The notes below the pieces were generated by a model. The model did no database searches and was not told where the DNA came from. It was given only the letters and a program-made list of their open reading frames with translations. From Saccoglossus kowalevskii (Eukaryota > Hemichordata > Enteropneusta > Harrimaniidae): 23,345 nt of DNA. Position 1 is the stretch's first letter, and every line of letters begins with the position of its first letter. Shown one piece after another: positions 9,841 to 20,380 of this stretch. The translations under genes and the position numbers were made by a program. The stretch lies in contig NW_003135347.1 of NCBI RefSeq assembly GCF_000003605.2, forward strand, positions 299,679 through 323,023, read 5' to 3'.

Positions 9841-10045
9841 ATACTGTAGAATACTTTATTTTCACTTGGAATTAATTTTCGCTGAGGGGATGATTCAGTG
9901 AAAACAAAATCCTGTGAATTTACCTTTTTTCCTATATTCTAAAATCAACTCGTCAAAAATCAGTGAAAATAAATTCCATACAAAACACTCAAAAAGTGTT
10001 TTCATCGAAAATTAATTCCAGCTAAAATAAAGTATTTTACAGTAT
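9841..10045. mobile_element. Foldback (MITE-like) element, TACTGTA family, copy 2
   Basis: About 205 bp beginning ATACTGTAGAATACTTTATT and ending AATAAAGTATTTTACAGTAT. The interior is shared with copy 1, including TTCGCTGAGGGGATGATTC against its counterpart in copy 1. It is in inverted internal order relative to copy 1, as expected for a palindromic element. Confidence 0.78.
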
Positions 10046-10338
10046 TTCCAAATTTCACAAAACTAAAAATTGAATTTATTGCATACTGGATTATTAAAAT
10101 ATGACTTATTTTGACCATAAACACACATCTCACTTACATCAGCACATACTCTAATAATATAGCTAACGTAATACTGTGTATGGAGTATTTCTGTGCAATA
10201 TATACGTAACGAACGAATGAGTTTACTAGCAATGTATTTTATAGAATTGTTCAAATATTAAATATTTTGAGAATCATTGTTTTTGATGGTTGGCGGATTT
10301 TATTAATATTTGTCAGATACTTTAAAATTGTAATTGCG

Positions 10339-10360
10339 ATATATATATATATATATATAT
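10339..10360. repeat. (AT)n microsatellite
   Basis: About eleven AT dinucleotides. The surrounding 10046-10883 is AT-rich. A 141-codon open frame there encodes low-complexity sequence and is not supported as a gene. Confidence 0.9.
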
Positions 10361-10883
10361 CACAAAATCTTGCATCACGCCTTCTTTCATTATTTTGCAG
10401 TGAGATAGTCAATCATTTTTCCCTGAATACCGCAATTCGGTGTATGTGTCACTGTTTTCTCATTTGTAACAAGTTGATTGCAGCTCATTACCCACATGTA
10501 TTTTTCTTTCATTTGCATAGATCACCTCAACGAATGCTAAAGGTCAACTACGTGACAAATAATAATAATAATACATTTCAAATGCAAACATCAAAGTTCT
10601 TGTGGAGACAACAAAAATGGGATTATGATATTAAAATTCAATGTTCCAGTGAAACATACTCCACTGTTATAATGTGTTATAAAGTGCAATGAGGGAAAGA
10701 TGAAATTAATCTCTAATAAGCCAGCAAATTAATTTTTGTCTTACTGTAAAATTCACAATATTTTCAGCATAGTCTTATGACTTATTTGCTCTTGTCCATT
10801 TCCGAACCATTTCTGCTTTCATCCAGGATAGCTTGAGAACACCGTTTATTGCGTATTATATTATCAAATCACCTGAACATATA

Positions 10884-11221
10884 CCTCAAGTTACTTCATG
10901 TGAATTAACTTAAGTTACTTTCAACATACTTTAATTTAATTCAAGGCACTTCAAGTTACTTCATGTGAATTAACTTAAGTTACTTTCAACATACTTTAAT
11001 TTAATTCAAGGCACTTCAAGTTTCTTCATGTGAATTAACTTAAGTTACTTTCAACATACTTTAATTTAATTCAAGGCACTTCAAGTTACTTCATGTGAAT
11101 TAACTTAAGTTACTTTCAACATACTTTAATTTAATTCAAGGCACTTCAAGTTACTTCATGTGAATTAACTTAAGTTACTTTCAACATACTTTAATTTAAT
11201 TCAAGGCACCTCAAGTTACTT
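10884..11221. repeat. 65-bp tandem repeat, five near-identical units
   Basis: The word TTACTTCATG (TTTCTTCATG in one unit) starts at 10891, 10956, 11021, 11086 and 11151, exactly 65 bp apart. Units differ at only a few bases, so amplification is recent. Each unit contains TTAACTTAAGTTA, a palindrome, and pieces resembling the 20-bp unit of the adjoining array. Confidence 0.93.
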
Positions 11222-11690
11222 TAAGTTAATTCAAGTTACTTTAGGGTAATTGAAGTTATTTTAAGGTAATTCAAATTTATATTACTTTAACTCAAGTTAC
11301 CTAAAGCTTATTCAAATTAATTTAAGGTAATTTAAGTTACTTTAAATTAAATTAAGTTGCTTTAGGGTAATTTAAGTTACTTTAGAGTAATTCAAATTAC
11401 TTTAGGATAATTCAAGTTACTTTAGGGTAATTCAAGTTACTTTAGAGTAATTCAAATTACCTTAGGATAATTCAAGTTACTTTAGGGTAATTCAAGTTAC
11501 TTTAGAGTAATTCAAATTCTTTAGGATAATTCAAGTTACTTTAGGATAATTCAAGTTACTTTAAAGTAATTCAAATTACTTTGGGGGGTAATTCAAATTA
11601 CTTTAAGGTAATTCAAATTTCTTTTGAGTAATTTGAATTACTTTGGGGTGATTCAAATTACTTTAGGATAATTCAAGTTACTTTAAGTTA
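11216..11690. repeat. 20-bp minisatellite with 60-bp higher-order period
   Basis: The unit is TTACTTTAGGGTAATTCAAG, diverged at both ends. From about 11347 to 11540 three variants cycle in fixed order (core GGG, then GAG with terminal AAA, then GGA), giving a 60-bp higher-order repeat of about three rounds. It adjoins the 65-bp array without a gap. Confidence 0.9.
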
Positions 11691-11695
11691 ATTTT

Positions 11696-12399
11696 GTGTA
11701 TGTTTTATTCAATTTGTTAATAGTATAGATTATATCTTTCTTTTTATGTATAAAACAGACATGTATGTATTAGTATATCAAATTATTCAATAGTGCAATG
11801 TCATTGGTCAATCATGATACAAACCTTTACTGTCAAATCAAATTTCAAATAAACAAACATGACGAGAAATTTTTGCAGCTGAAACTATTGAAATAAGAGA
11901 GATGTTATCAGTTATATGTGCTATAATTATGTGTTTTTTGTTTCAATATATTTAGGAAATGTATGTGAAATATTGTTGTGCCAGATTACAGACTGCCATT
12001 ATCACTATTGTCTCCTGACATTTTTTTATGTGCAAATACAGAACATATAGTGATTTCAGTCAACATTTTTGTTTGTGCCAATAAATTTTCTTCTTCTTTA
12101 CTTTTTTTCTAATTTTCGTATGCGAATATTCGCATGACTTTTCATTTTGTGACCGTTCAAACAGTACACAGAGAAAAACATTAAACCGTGTGTCTGTTCC
12201 ATTTTTTATCTTGGCTGTATGAGAAGTTCAGACTGCATAAAAACAATTACTCCTATCAACAGAAAGTTCATTCTAAAAGATTGTTGACATTATTGTCAAT
12301 TATCAAAAACCATCAGTAGCCATAGCTAGAAATGCACATCCAATGACATATTTGGTCATCTTGCATAGTTTTATACAATTACAATTCTTTTTGACTCAA
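11696..12399. other. Intergenic sequence, no feature
   Basis: AT-rich sequence between the minisatellite and the next foldback element. I see no gene or repeat unit. Confidence 0.5.
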
Positions 12400-12594
12400 G
12401 TTGGTCATGTGATAAAAAGGTTATCACCTGATAGCACTTATTCAAAGAGCTGGTTGAAACAAGTGATGTCATAGGATAGTATCATCTATTTTCTCCTTTG
12501 ATTCATGGATATTACTAGCCAATGAGGTCACTTGTGTCAATGAGCTCTTTGAACTAATGATATCAGTTGATAAGTTCATACTATTTCACCAACA
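12400..12594. mobile_element. Foldback element, separate family
   Basis: About 195 bp with imperfect inverted arms of about 75-80 bp. ATTCAAAGAGCT (about 12440) faces AGCTCTTTGAA (about 12543), ACAAGTGA faces TCACTTGT, and GTTGGT (12400) faces ACCAAC (12593). The arms are clearly diverged, so it is an old insertion. It shares no ends with the TACTGTA family. Confidence 0.6.
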
Positions 12595-12819
12595 AGTAGT
12601 AGTAATATTTTTCTTTTCCTGCAAGTTCAGAACATGATATTGCTTACGGATTATACCCAAGAAGTTTTAAAAATATCAATCAATATTTTGACCATTTAGG
12701 AGACAATACTGGGAACTACTTTGGTGAATGTTAGAAAGTAAACACTGGTGGTGACAGGGTTGAATAGTTATCCATTCATTCTACACAGTCAAAACAATGG
12801 AAAGTTGCGAATATATCAG

Positions 12820-12968
12820 ATTTGCATATTTCTGCATATTAATGAGACTTGCCAATAAATATTCATACATTTGCATATTTTTGCATAATCAATGCGCATG
12901 ACCAATAGATATTCATACATTTGCATATGTTTTGCATAGTTAATGAGATTTTCCATTAAGTAGTCATT
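12820..12968. repeat. Three 49-50 bp repeats, each starting with a POU octamer
   Basis: ATTTGCAT, the perfect octamer, begins at 12820, 12869 and 12919. Each is followed by a second TGCATA word and by AATGAG or a variant, then CCAATA(A/G)ATATTCATAC in the first two units. The units are diverged but aligned end to end. Confidence 0.75.
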
Positions 12969-13204
12969 TCATTTGGTAGAGCCAGGTTTTGATAAATTTC
13001 ATTCTGTTTTACACTTTATCATGCAGACACATGCTTTATTATGTTGAATACAACACACATTAATAAGTAACATTTTCAGATTTTAATTCAATTTATTGTT
13101 CACTTTATAAAGTGTATACTTATTTTAATACCAACAGTCTGCAGGTATCATCTACTGCCATGTGACCATGCATAATTTGAAGCTTAAAGCAGATGTAATT
13201 ATCA

Positions 13205-13224
13205 TTTATATATATATATATATA
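13205..13224. repeat. (AT)n microsatellite
   Basis: About nine TA dinucleotides in non-coding sequence. Confidence 0.85.
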
Positions 13225-15803
13225 GTCATCTTAATCATCTGCTATGATGTAATTTGAAGATATGTAGATGATTGTTTACATTTAAAGTAGAATTGTACAT
13301 TTCAGTTTATTTTCATCAACATTATCACAATGACAGTGTTGATATAAGTTCTTTTTAAGTGAACTTTTATTTGTCTGTAACCGACTCGAAATCAAAAGCA
13401 AGTTTTTTTTTAAATGGATATCTTGCTAAGAGGTTATTGTTATTGCTGAATTGTAGGAATACCATTACATTTAATTGTTGAATTTGATTTCATTGTACCA
13501 TATCCCAGTAATTCAGCTGATATTTAACAGTTTGTACTGTGTATCTCGTATTTATGTCTAATAATATAATTTCACACAATGCATTATGGATTGTGTTTTG
13601 TTTCAATTACACTTGTTGATGAGTCTCCAGTAAGTGTCGCTCGCCGCATCACAGTCAACACTGTGATTTTTTCCCAAAGTCGTCATTACAATGAAGGCAT
13701 TCTGTTTTAAAATATAAGTTCAAAAATTCCATTGGTGTATAAAACACATTATATAAGTTGTGTGGCTTAATTGCTGAATAACATCTCCGATCGGCATAAT
13801 AGATTTTTGCGGGTTGACTCCTGTGAATTGTTTCCCACCCAACACTGCAATGAACTGAAGACTACATACTGCATGTTTGCCTAGTACTCGTAGTTGTAAG
13901 TAATAGAATCCCAAAAAGGGTAAAAAAAATCCCCAAGTATGAAAAATCTCATCCCCAAGCCCTTGATGTCTTGTCTGCAGTACATGTAAACTAGCCATCC
14001 TGTACTAATCCACGAGTGAGTTACGGTAAAATCTGTATTAGAAGCTGCATCCCTTGTAGAAGTCATTTGTTTTTGAATAATTGAAAACCAAAGATTCATC
14101 ATTTCTCATATGTGTAGATGCTCTAATGGAAGCCTCATGCCCTCTGTTGCATTGTACCATTTTAATAGAAGCCGCAGTTCCTAATACAATGTACATATTG
14201 TACAGTAGTACATGTGGTTTGTCTATATGGGAGCTCTCTGGGATATAGGTCTATGACTACTAAGGTATCCTCAATAAATTAAGTCTATCAGACAAATTAT
14301 TCATTGATTGTTTTCTGTTGATATGCCAGTTCGTCAAAGCATAAGCCCTTAAAGATCGATAGGTCAAGAAGACTTTACCCGACAATGTGCAATGATTATA
14401 CAAGAATTACCATCAATGCAAATCAAATGAAATAATTGTTCAACAACAATACCATATACATTTGAATTTGTGATAAATGATAAATCATTTACAAGAAATG
14501 TAACATGCAATTTTCATCATTTAGGCGTTCCTGAACCCCGAATATTAGACAGGTTTCATGACTGCCTCTTTTTGCCTATTTTCTTTCTTTCTTTAGCTTT
14601 TTTTTATTAGCAGAACTAAATAATTTTTTTTTTGGTATTTGCAAAATTATGTTTAGAAAATCTGGATTTTCTGTTTGATTATGGGTTTTTATGGTTTCTA
14701 ATATGCAATGAACATTTGTTCATATTTATAGTGAAAAAAATATGTGTTTAGGGAAAAATAGTAATATTACTTTTTCAAACTAATTTCTGAACATCTTTGA
14801 AACAATGTTGCGGTTGTGAGTGTAAATGATAAGCGCCCTCAGCGATAAAGCCTAGCTTATAAACTGTAATTCTTGGTCATTCTCTTTATATTGTCTTTCG
14901 GGACGCTATGAATATTTGTGTCGATCTCTGAATGAAAAACAAAAAGAATACTGGCCCCGTTGAATACTAAATAAAATAAACAATTGTTGTCCTACGATAT
15001 CAAGCAAAAGACTATAACTAACTTTGATCAAATGATGTGCGCATAAGTTGTCGACAACTGAATGTACATAGCGTGGAAACCATAGAAACACATCTGCTAG
15101 TGTATATTCCACATGTTTTGGTCTACCTTAGATTTCCGCTAATGCTAAAATAAATACAAATGTTCCATTAGGTTAGGAATAGCTATTTTTCGAAAATAGA
15201 TTAAAACTGAACTTCACTGAGAAATCGTTGGCGTGATAATAAATTTATACTAATATTCCGCGCCATCACGTATTGCTTGTTGCTTGCTTAAGCTTCTTGT
15301 ATATTGTTTGTAACTAGGAACGTCATGGTAGGTAACTTAACGGGTTACCATAACGACATAAGTATTGGCGACTTTCAATATACGTGTAATTGAGGAAATT
15401 GTAGGTACTGTAAGAACGTATAGTACCGACAGCTCGTTCGTGCGACAAAAAAGGGCATAATCGGGATATATGGCGCCCTCTCGCGATATAGATTTCGTAA
15501 AATTTACATCACAGGCTGATGGGATTAACATGTAACCAGTGACGTCACTGATATAATTCAACTGGGATACTTTACATTTGCTTCAAACGACATGACTGCG
15601 CATGTAGCATATACTTGGGTATGTATACAAAAGTTTTTTTTTTTAATTATCATAGGCATTATATCAAATACTAGTATGTAATGTTCTATAAATCAGCTCA
15701 TGTGACAAAGACGAAAGTATCGATATGAATAATACCCATTTACAACGTTCTGTTTGAATGATTAATAATGTCAAAAACGAGTATCGTAAACTATAATGAA
15801 ATG
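13225..15803. other. Intergenic sequence, no supported gene
   Basis: Minus-strand open frames of 68-92 codons at 13720-14102, 14906-15112 and 15337-15561 show no motif I recognise, no matching splice partners and no composition bias. I do not call them. CpG appears to become more frequent from about 15.2 kb. Confidence 0.45.
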
Positions 15804-15930
15804 TTTTTTTTTTGTATATTAATATTACTTTTTTTATGACCTTTTATATAATATTTATTTGTATTTTAGTTTGAATATGTCGATTTTTTGTTTTTTTGTT
15901 AATCAATTCTTAGAACCCAGTCGCCTCTAA

Positions 15931-16384
15931 CTAGTTTGAGGGAATGGCAGGTTTTAACTGAGAGAATTTATATCGGGTACATACATCCCCATATTGTAAA
16001 ATAAACTGTTCAAATGCTAGAAAATTACAGTTCTCACCAAGAAGGTCATTAATAAAAACATAACCATGCTCAATGAAACAATTGGTATATTATTTGTATG
16101 CGGATAATATAATTTGATTCTAATATCATGATTTCCTGACAGACACGCTCCATCGTAGGTTTTGATTCAACACAGAGTTTTAACTCAGACAACTAATAAC
16201 TTTATTAGTTGTTTGGGGTTTTAAGAAATTAGAATACAAAGGTCCAATATTGTATGGCCCTTCTCTTTAAGGTTTGATACATAAAACCACCAAAGGTCAC
16301 TAATAAAGAGTTAGAAAATTTACTGCAGAAAGAACTTTTCTCACGAAAAAGCCTTGGTATCCAAGCAGCTTTTAGAGGATCGTT
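15931..16384 (-). pseudogene. LINE ORF2 C-terminal region remnant
   Basis: It begins LKAAWIPRLF, continues past a GG motif, and ends FINDLLGENCNFLAFEQF then RYKFSQLKPAIPSN and a stop at 15933-15931. The LKxxWIxRL, INDLL..G.FL and AIP motifs are typical of the part after the RT in L1/Tx1-type ORF2. It has internal stops. Confidence 0.78.
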
Positions 16385-16409
16385 AAAAACCGGTTAAATT
16401 CAGACCGCC

Positions 16410-16512
16410 CTTATCATACTTATCATGAATTTCCCATAAATAAACCCCGTATGATCTTCATGGATTATTCTAGAAATCCCCCTTTTACCCGTAATGAAAG
16501 ACATTTGGCTAA
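16410..16512 (-). pseudogene. LINE reverse-transcriptase fragment
   Basis: LAKCLSLRVKGG followed, after a one-base shift at a G-run, by ISRIIHEDHTGFIYGKFM. This matches the N-terminal RT blocks of L1-like elements (the ILAKVL..RL and EDQTGF..GR type). Nothing of the later catalytic blocks follows; the sequence passes straight into the C-terminal part. Confidence 0.75.
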
Positions 16513-16693
16513 GATGCCACGCAATTTATTTATGTCTTTAATAAGTATGTTCTTTTTTATATACTTTTTAAGTCGCATAGAACTAGGTTACTAGTTCTAG
16601 TAACCGTGCATAGAACTATACTGTACACAGTAACCTCTGTAAGAACATTTGAATGCACTCATCAGACATTATGTGGATTAGCTGACCCTTCAT

Positions 16694-17473
16694 TTATCTC
16701 GAAATGTCTGTAATAAATTGCTTGGCGGTGTTGACAAACTCACGATCATTTAAATGAGAACATCCCTTGCCGCGGGGGTGGGCATTAGTTTCAATTCTAA
16801 CCTTGATTATCAGAAGGGTAACTTTCACCAATAGTCTGACCCGTGACACAAATGATAAAAGAATCAATATGTAATCTATTCTACTTGCTTGCCTACCTCT
16901 TCTCCAGGTGTAACGTCGAGTCAACTGATTACGCAAGCGCCAAATGTCATGAATATCTAGCGATTATAATAGTATGAGAATACATTCCCGTCATCTTGGA
17001 TTATAACTGCGTGTAATATTCCCTGCTTGACCCATGACCTAATTCAATGTTGTATTGAAATCTCAACAAAAAATCACTTTCAGCGACTGATCGCAAAATC
17101 CTTACACATTCACATTATCAATAAAAAAAACGGCAGTATGATCACTCCGAGCGTGAAATCAAACGTAAGTATTCAACAGTAATGTCCACCATAATCTACC
17201 TACCATTTGAATAATTTCTACTGCTGTGAACTACATATGAACAACACTTTTATATGCATGGCTACACCACGCTGATTGCTAGTACCATGATTAAAAATGA
17301 TATCGCTATCCCAGTCATTTTCCCACATATGCCCATTATTAATAATAGAGTGGGTTTTCTTGTAAACAATATATACTACATCATGATTTATCACGTAACC
17401 AGGTGAATATTTCCCGTCGTTTTTGATTAATCGCTAATCCATTGCAATTATATGACACCATTTCAATGTTATC
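16694..17473 (-). pseudogene. LINE ORF2 endonuclease domain remnant
   Basis: It begins IEMVSYNCNGLAINQKRREI, the typical first strand of LINE AP-like endonucleases. It continues through YCLQE-TH (frameshift at about 17350-17358), DWDSDIIFNHGTSNQRGVA, IMVDITVE, FFIDNVNV, and LDIHDIWRLRN. It ends with YTWRRGRQASRIDYIL (16912-16864) and RGKG. Several stops (for example the TGA after LRDKS) and frameshifts show it is dead. Confidence 0.85.
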
Positions 17474-18239
17474 AGACCCGGCAATCACGACAACACGGTG
17501 TAAAATGAAATGTACCCACATTATCATGATATGTGGTTTTGTAAAACTTGTTGCGACAATAAAAAGATCAAATATATACCCATTGCTAATAATAGAATAG
17601 ATCAGCACAAATTAAGAAACACGTGTATAAATTACATATCTGTAAAAGAATTGTCATGTTCAGGGGAGGGGGGGGGCGATGGCAAGATTGATAACTAACA
17701 GGGGTGCTCACATTTCTACTGCAGCTGAACGTGACGTTTTTAAAGAATACAGTGCCAAAAATAGTGGCGTATTCGCAAAGAAACACTCTCCTTGAATATG
17801 AAGTGGTATGTGTGAAGTACAGGCACTCCAAAGCATTCAGTCCAGCGCAATATTGTCATAGAATAAAAAAAAATATGGCACGATAAACCATAGACCCTCT
17901 AAACGATATTATAAACCAAACAAAACCAAACAAAGTTTAAACATAGATTATGGCCAATTGACCGCACCTGGAATTCAACAACAAAATAACAGCTTCAATA
18001 CGCTTACTAATCTTGCTACCCACAAGGCGCGGGAATCTCTTGCTGGAACTCGAATCTGTACACGGATAGTAGGCCGGCATCAGTTTAGGTATATGTTCGT
18101 GTACAATTAACTTTATTTCTTTCAATAAATCGCCACGGCCGAGAATTTCATCTCAATCATTAAGAAAAAGCATCAAATAATTACTGGTGGATGTGGACGA
18201 TTTATTTAAGCGGTGGACTTTGCTGAATATTACTGGTGG

Positions 18240-18780
18240 CAATTTCAACGCCTCAGATTACATCTTTCAAGTTTTCATTTATATGTCTTCGCTCACTTCA
18301 TATTTGATGCCGTGAATGATAATAACATCATTTTCCCGACTATATCTATCCATACCTTCCATGATCTATTCAATTCGACTTGAGCTGATATTCTATTGCA
18401 ACGTTCTATGTCTAGCATACTACTTAATGCTTCAAATTCGGATTCCATAATTTGTTTATTCGTGTCCATGTCGTCAATTTGACTCGTCAACTCATTAACT
18501 TCGTTAATGTTCGAATTAAGTTTCATACTATTTGAAGATATGTCATTTGTTTATTCCGCTTTCACATCACAAATCTGTTTTGCCAGTTCTCGATTTTGGT
18601 TGGTAATGACAGCGCAGGGATTTGTTCCTCGTTAACGTGTTGCATTATCTCAGACTGTTCAGTACTCACGTTTCCAATGGACGCCATCTCACTGCTGGAA
18701 GAGCTAGTAGAAGATCTTATTCTGGGGCTTTTTTTAAGATTACGGTTCGGAGTCCATAAATGGTTTACTTCGATGCTTAT
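18240..18780 (-). pseudogene. LINE ORF1 remnant (coiled coil plus RRM-like start)
   Basis: A serine-rich basic N-terminal part (LKKSPRIRSSTSSSSSE) leads into a long heptad-like stretch (NEVNELTSQIDDMDTNKQI). It then runs into RYSRENDVIIIHGI (18359-18283), which resembles the YSRRNNV.I.GI junction of L1-type ORF1 proteins. At least two frameshifts (near 18590 and 18360) and an in-frame TAA after DVKAE break it. Sequence from 18240 to about 17940 may hold its C-terminus, but I cannot align it. Confidence 0.65.
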
Positions 18781-18915
18781 GTACAAGTTGATGGCAACAT
18801 TATACAAAAGCTAATCGAGTAATTTGAGAAATGTTAGTTCACTGCGGAGGTCATCAGTCAACACACGTCTTACAAGTCCGCCCTCAGCGCCATACAGAAG
18901 TTTGTCTATGGTCAA

Positions 18916-18958
18916 ACCATGGACGAGGTAGACAAGATCTCTTTTCTACCTCCATGGT
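18916..18958. repeat. Hairpin-forming inverted repeat
   Basis: ACCATGGACGAGGTAGA (18916-18932) faces TCTACCTCCATGGT (18945-18958), a 14-bp stem with a 3-base bulge. ATGGTCAAAC is also repeated directly at 18908 and 18954. It lies just outside the third TACTGTA foldback. Confidence 0.6.
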
Positions 18959-18985
18959 CAAACTAAGAAATATTTTAATAATCTA

Positions 18986-19198
18986 ATACTGTAAAATGAC
19001 TAATTTTCACTGGGTTAAAATTTCACTGATTTAGCGTTTCAGGCTTATTTAGTGGCTTTAAAATTCACGGTTTTATCATTTGGATAATGTGTTCTATGCT
19101 CAATTTTACATATTCACTGGGTTTTAATTTAGCGCATTTTTCAGTCAGCGAAAAAAGCCAAATTAAAACCCAGTGAATAATTAACCCCTTTACAGTAT
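18986..19198. mobile_element. Foldback (MITE-like) element, TACTGTA family, diverged copy 3
   Basis: About 213 bp with ends ATACTGTAAA and TTTACAGTAT and inner arms TTTTCACTGGGTTAAAATT against AATTAAAACCCAGTGAA. The terminal heptamer is shared with copies 1 and 2 but the subterminal arms differ, so it is a distinct subfamily. Confidence 0.7.
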
Positions 19199-19584
19199 AC
19201 AGTAAGTACAATATCAATACATTTATTAATGAGCATATGATATACGGTGATTATCAATTCGTCTTTTATTCATATATAAAATTATACATACAAACACAGT
19301 CCCCCCCCCCCACAAAGGACCGAAGGAACCGTGAAATAAAATAAAATAAAGACTTACGAAACAAAGGAATGGTTTTGTGAGTGCAATTCAGTGTATCGGA
19401 TATACTACACCGTATACACACCTTGCATTGAGGGGATGTAGTGCTATGCTGGTCTTACATCCGGGGTACTTGTAACGACAGTGCATGGATGATGGATTCA
19501 GACATCGTCACCGTACTGGTTCGGACATTGGAGTTCGCGAATACTTCATAAAACAAAGAATAAAATGAAGTATTTCTAGTGGCA
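19199..19584. other. Intergenic sequence, C-run
   Basis: It holds an 11-base C-run (19301-19311) and a minus-strand AATAAA at 19270-19265. That hexamer could serve the downstream end of the neighbouring minus-strand gene. No open frame is supported. Confidence 0.45.
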
Positions 19585-19623
19585 CTAACGTCGATATTTA
19601 TTTTCGAGGAGCTCTAATTGTAT
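19585..19623 (-). CDS. Possible alternative terminal exon of the unidentified gene
   Basis: The acceptor ATGTTTCAG is followed in phase 0 by IQLELLENKYRR and a TAG stop at 19587-19585. It would end the spliced form that skips the stop at 20234. Confidence 0.35.
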   Translation of the reverse strand: MQLELLENKYRR

Positions 19624-19743
19624 CTGAAACATATTGCAGTGAATAAAAAGTAATATACTCGTGGAAATACACGTGGACGGCATGGTAAATATAAAGATTG
19701 AAATGTTGGATTGCAGTCTATAGTCATAATAAATGCCCGCTAC

Positions 19744-19835
19744 TCCAGAGTCAATAGCACGCTTACACGCGTTCGAAGTCCCTGATGGTTCGGTATTCAG
19801 TGAGCTGTCCATAGATCCAAAATCAGACAAGTAAT
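19744..19835 (-). CDS. Possible alternative penultimate exon of the unidentified gene
   Basis: The acceptor ATACTTAG is followed by 92 nt. In the phase expected from the donor at 20275 it reads YLSDFGSMDSSLNTEPSG and on to KRAIDSG, and it meets a weak donor GGA|GTAGCG. The hydrophilic serine-rich translation is plausible coding. The phase match on both sides is the main support. Confidence 0.4.
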
Positions 19836-20233
19836 CTAAGTATATTGAATATATAGACCTTGAAGAAGGTCCCTTTAATGCACGGGTGTAAATGATAATA
19901 CTCGATATAGCGTAGCGTGGTTTTGTACTTGGCGAAGTTTAATAATCGAATACGGATTGCTGGCCGTAAGAGGGCGCCACAATAGAACGGATCGTGAGCA
20001 CCTGGACGGATAGACATACTAATATTTAGCGTATAATGCCGTGGTGAAATCCATTCCATGTTTTATTCCCATAGTACATTGCGATTAAGACAAAAAGATT
20101 TCCGTTGATTTTTTAAACGTTGTAGGTTTCAAAAATATGTAAAATTTCGGTACCAGTAATTGATACATTGTAAATTATAGTCAAACAATCCCGAACATGG
20201 GGGACATTTGATGACGTAATTGTGCGTTCAAGC

Positions 20234-20380
20234 TCAGGTTGACAGCGTATTTCTCGGAGTCTTTGGATTTTTACTATGATAAAGAGACATTTTCTTCATT
20301 AGAATGGTTTTGTATTGCAACCACGTTTCTTGTTCTTCTAAGTTCTGCATAGCGTCTTCCTCCGTTACGTAATCTCTGTT
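20234..20380 (-). CDS. Unidentified gene, last exon (read-through form)
   Basis: The acceptor ATTTTACAG leads into a Glu-rich amphipathic-looking helix and then a stop at 20236-20234. An internal donor ATA|GTAAAA at 20274-20273 would instead end the exon at 20275 in phase 1 and splice to 19835. A minus-strand AATAAA at 20067-20062 would fit the read-through form. Confidence 0.65.
   Translation of the reverse strand, partial: NRDYVTEEDAMQNLEEQETWLQYKTILMKKMSLYHSKNPKTPRNTLST

Larger units (their letters stand above)
15804..18810 (-). mobile_element. Decayed L1/Tx1-like LINE with deleted RT core
   Basis: Reading the minus strand from 18780 down, a non-LTR retrotransposon appears in its normal order: an ORF1-like coiled coil with a YSRENDVIIIHGI-type segment, an AP-like endonuclease, a short reverse-transcriptase piece, and the C-terminal region ending near 15931. 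A T-run on plus (15804-15813, A-run on minus) may be the 3' tail. All parts contain stops and frameshifts, and the central RT with its catalytic aspartates is missing, so it cannot encode a working protein. The L1/Tx1 placement rests on the endonuclease and C-terminal motifs. Confidence 0.82.

Noticed and set aside
10267-10692. 141-codon open frame on plus
   Set aside because: It starts across an (AT)n microsatellite, has low-complexity AT-driven composition, no recognisable domain and no splice partners.
13720-14102. Two overlapping minus-strand open frames of 92 and 73 codons
   Set aside because: They overlap in different frames, show no motif and lie in a stretch with no other sign of a gene.
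14906-15561. Minus-strand open frames of 68 and 74 codons
   Set aside because: No similarity to the nearby LINE or to known families, and no supporting splice sites.
17940-18125. 62-codon minus-strand frame downstream of the LINE ORF1 remnant
   Set aside because: It may be the frameshifted C-terminus of ORF1, but I could not align it with confidence, so it is not called separately.
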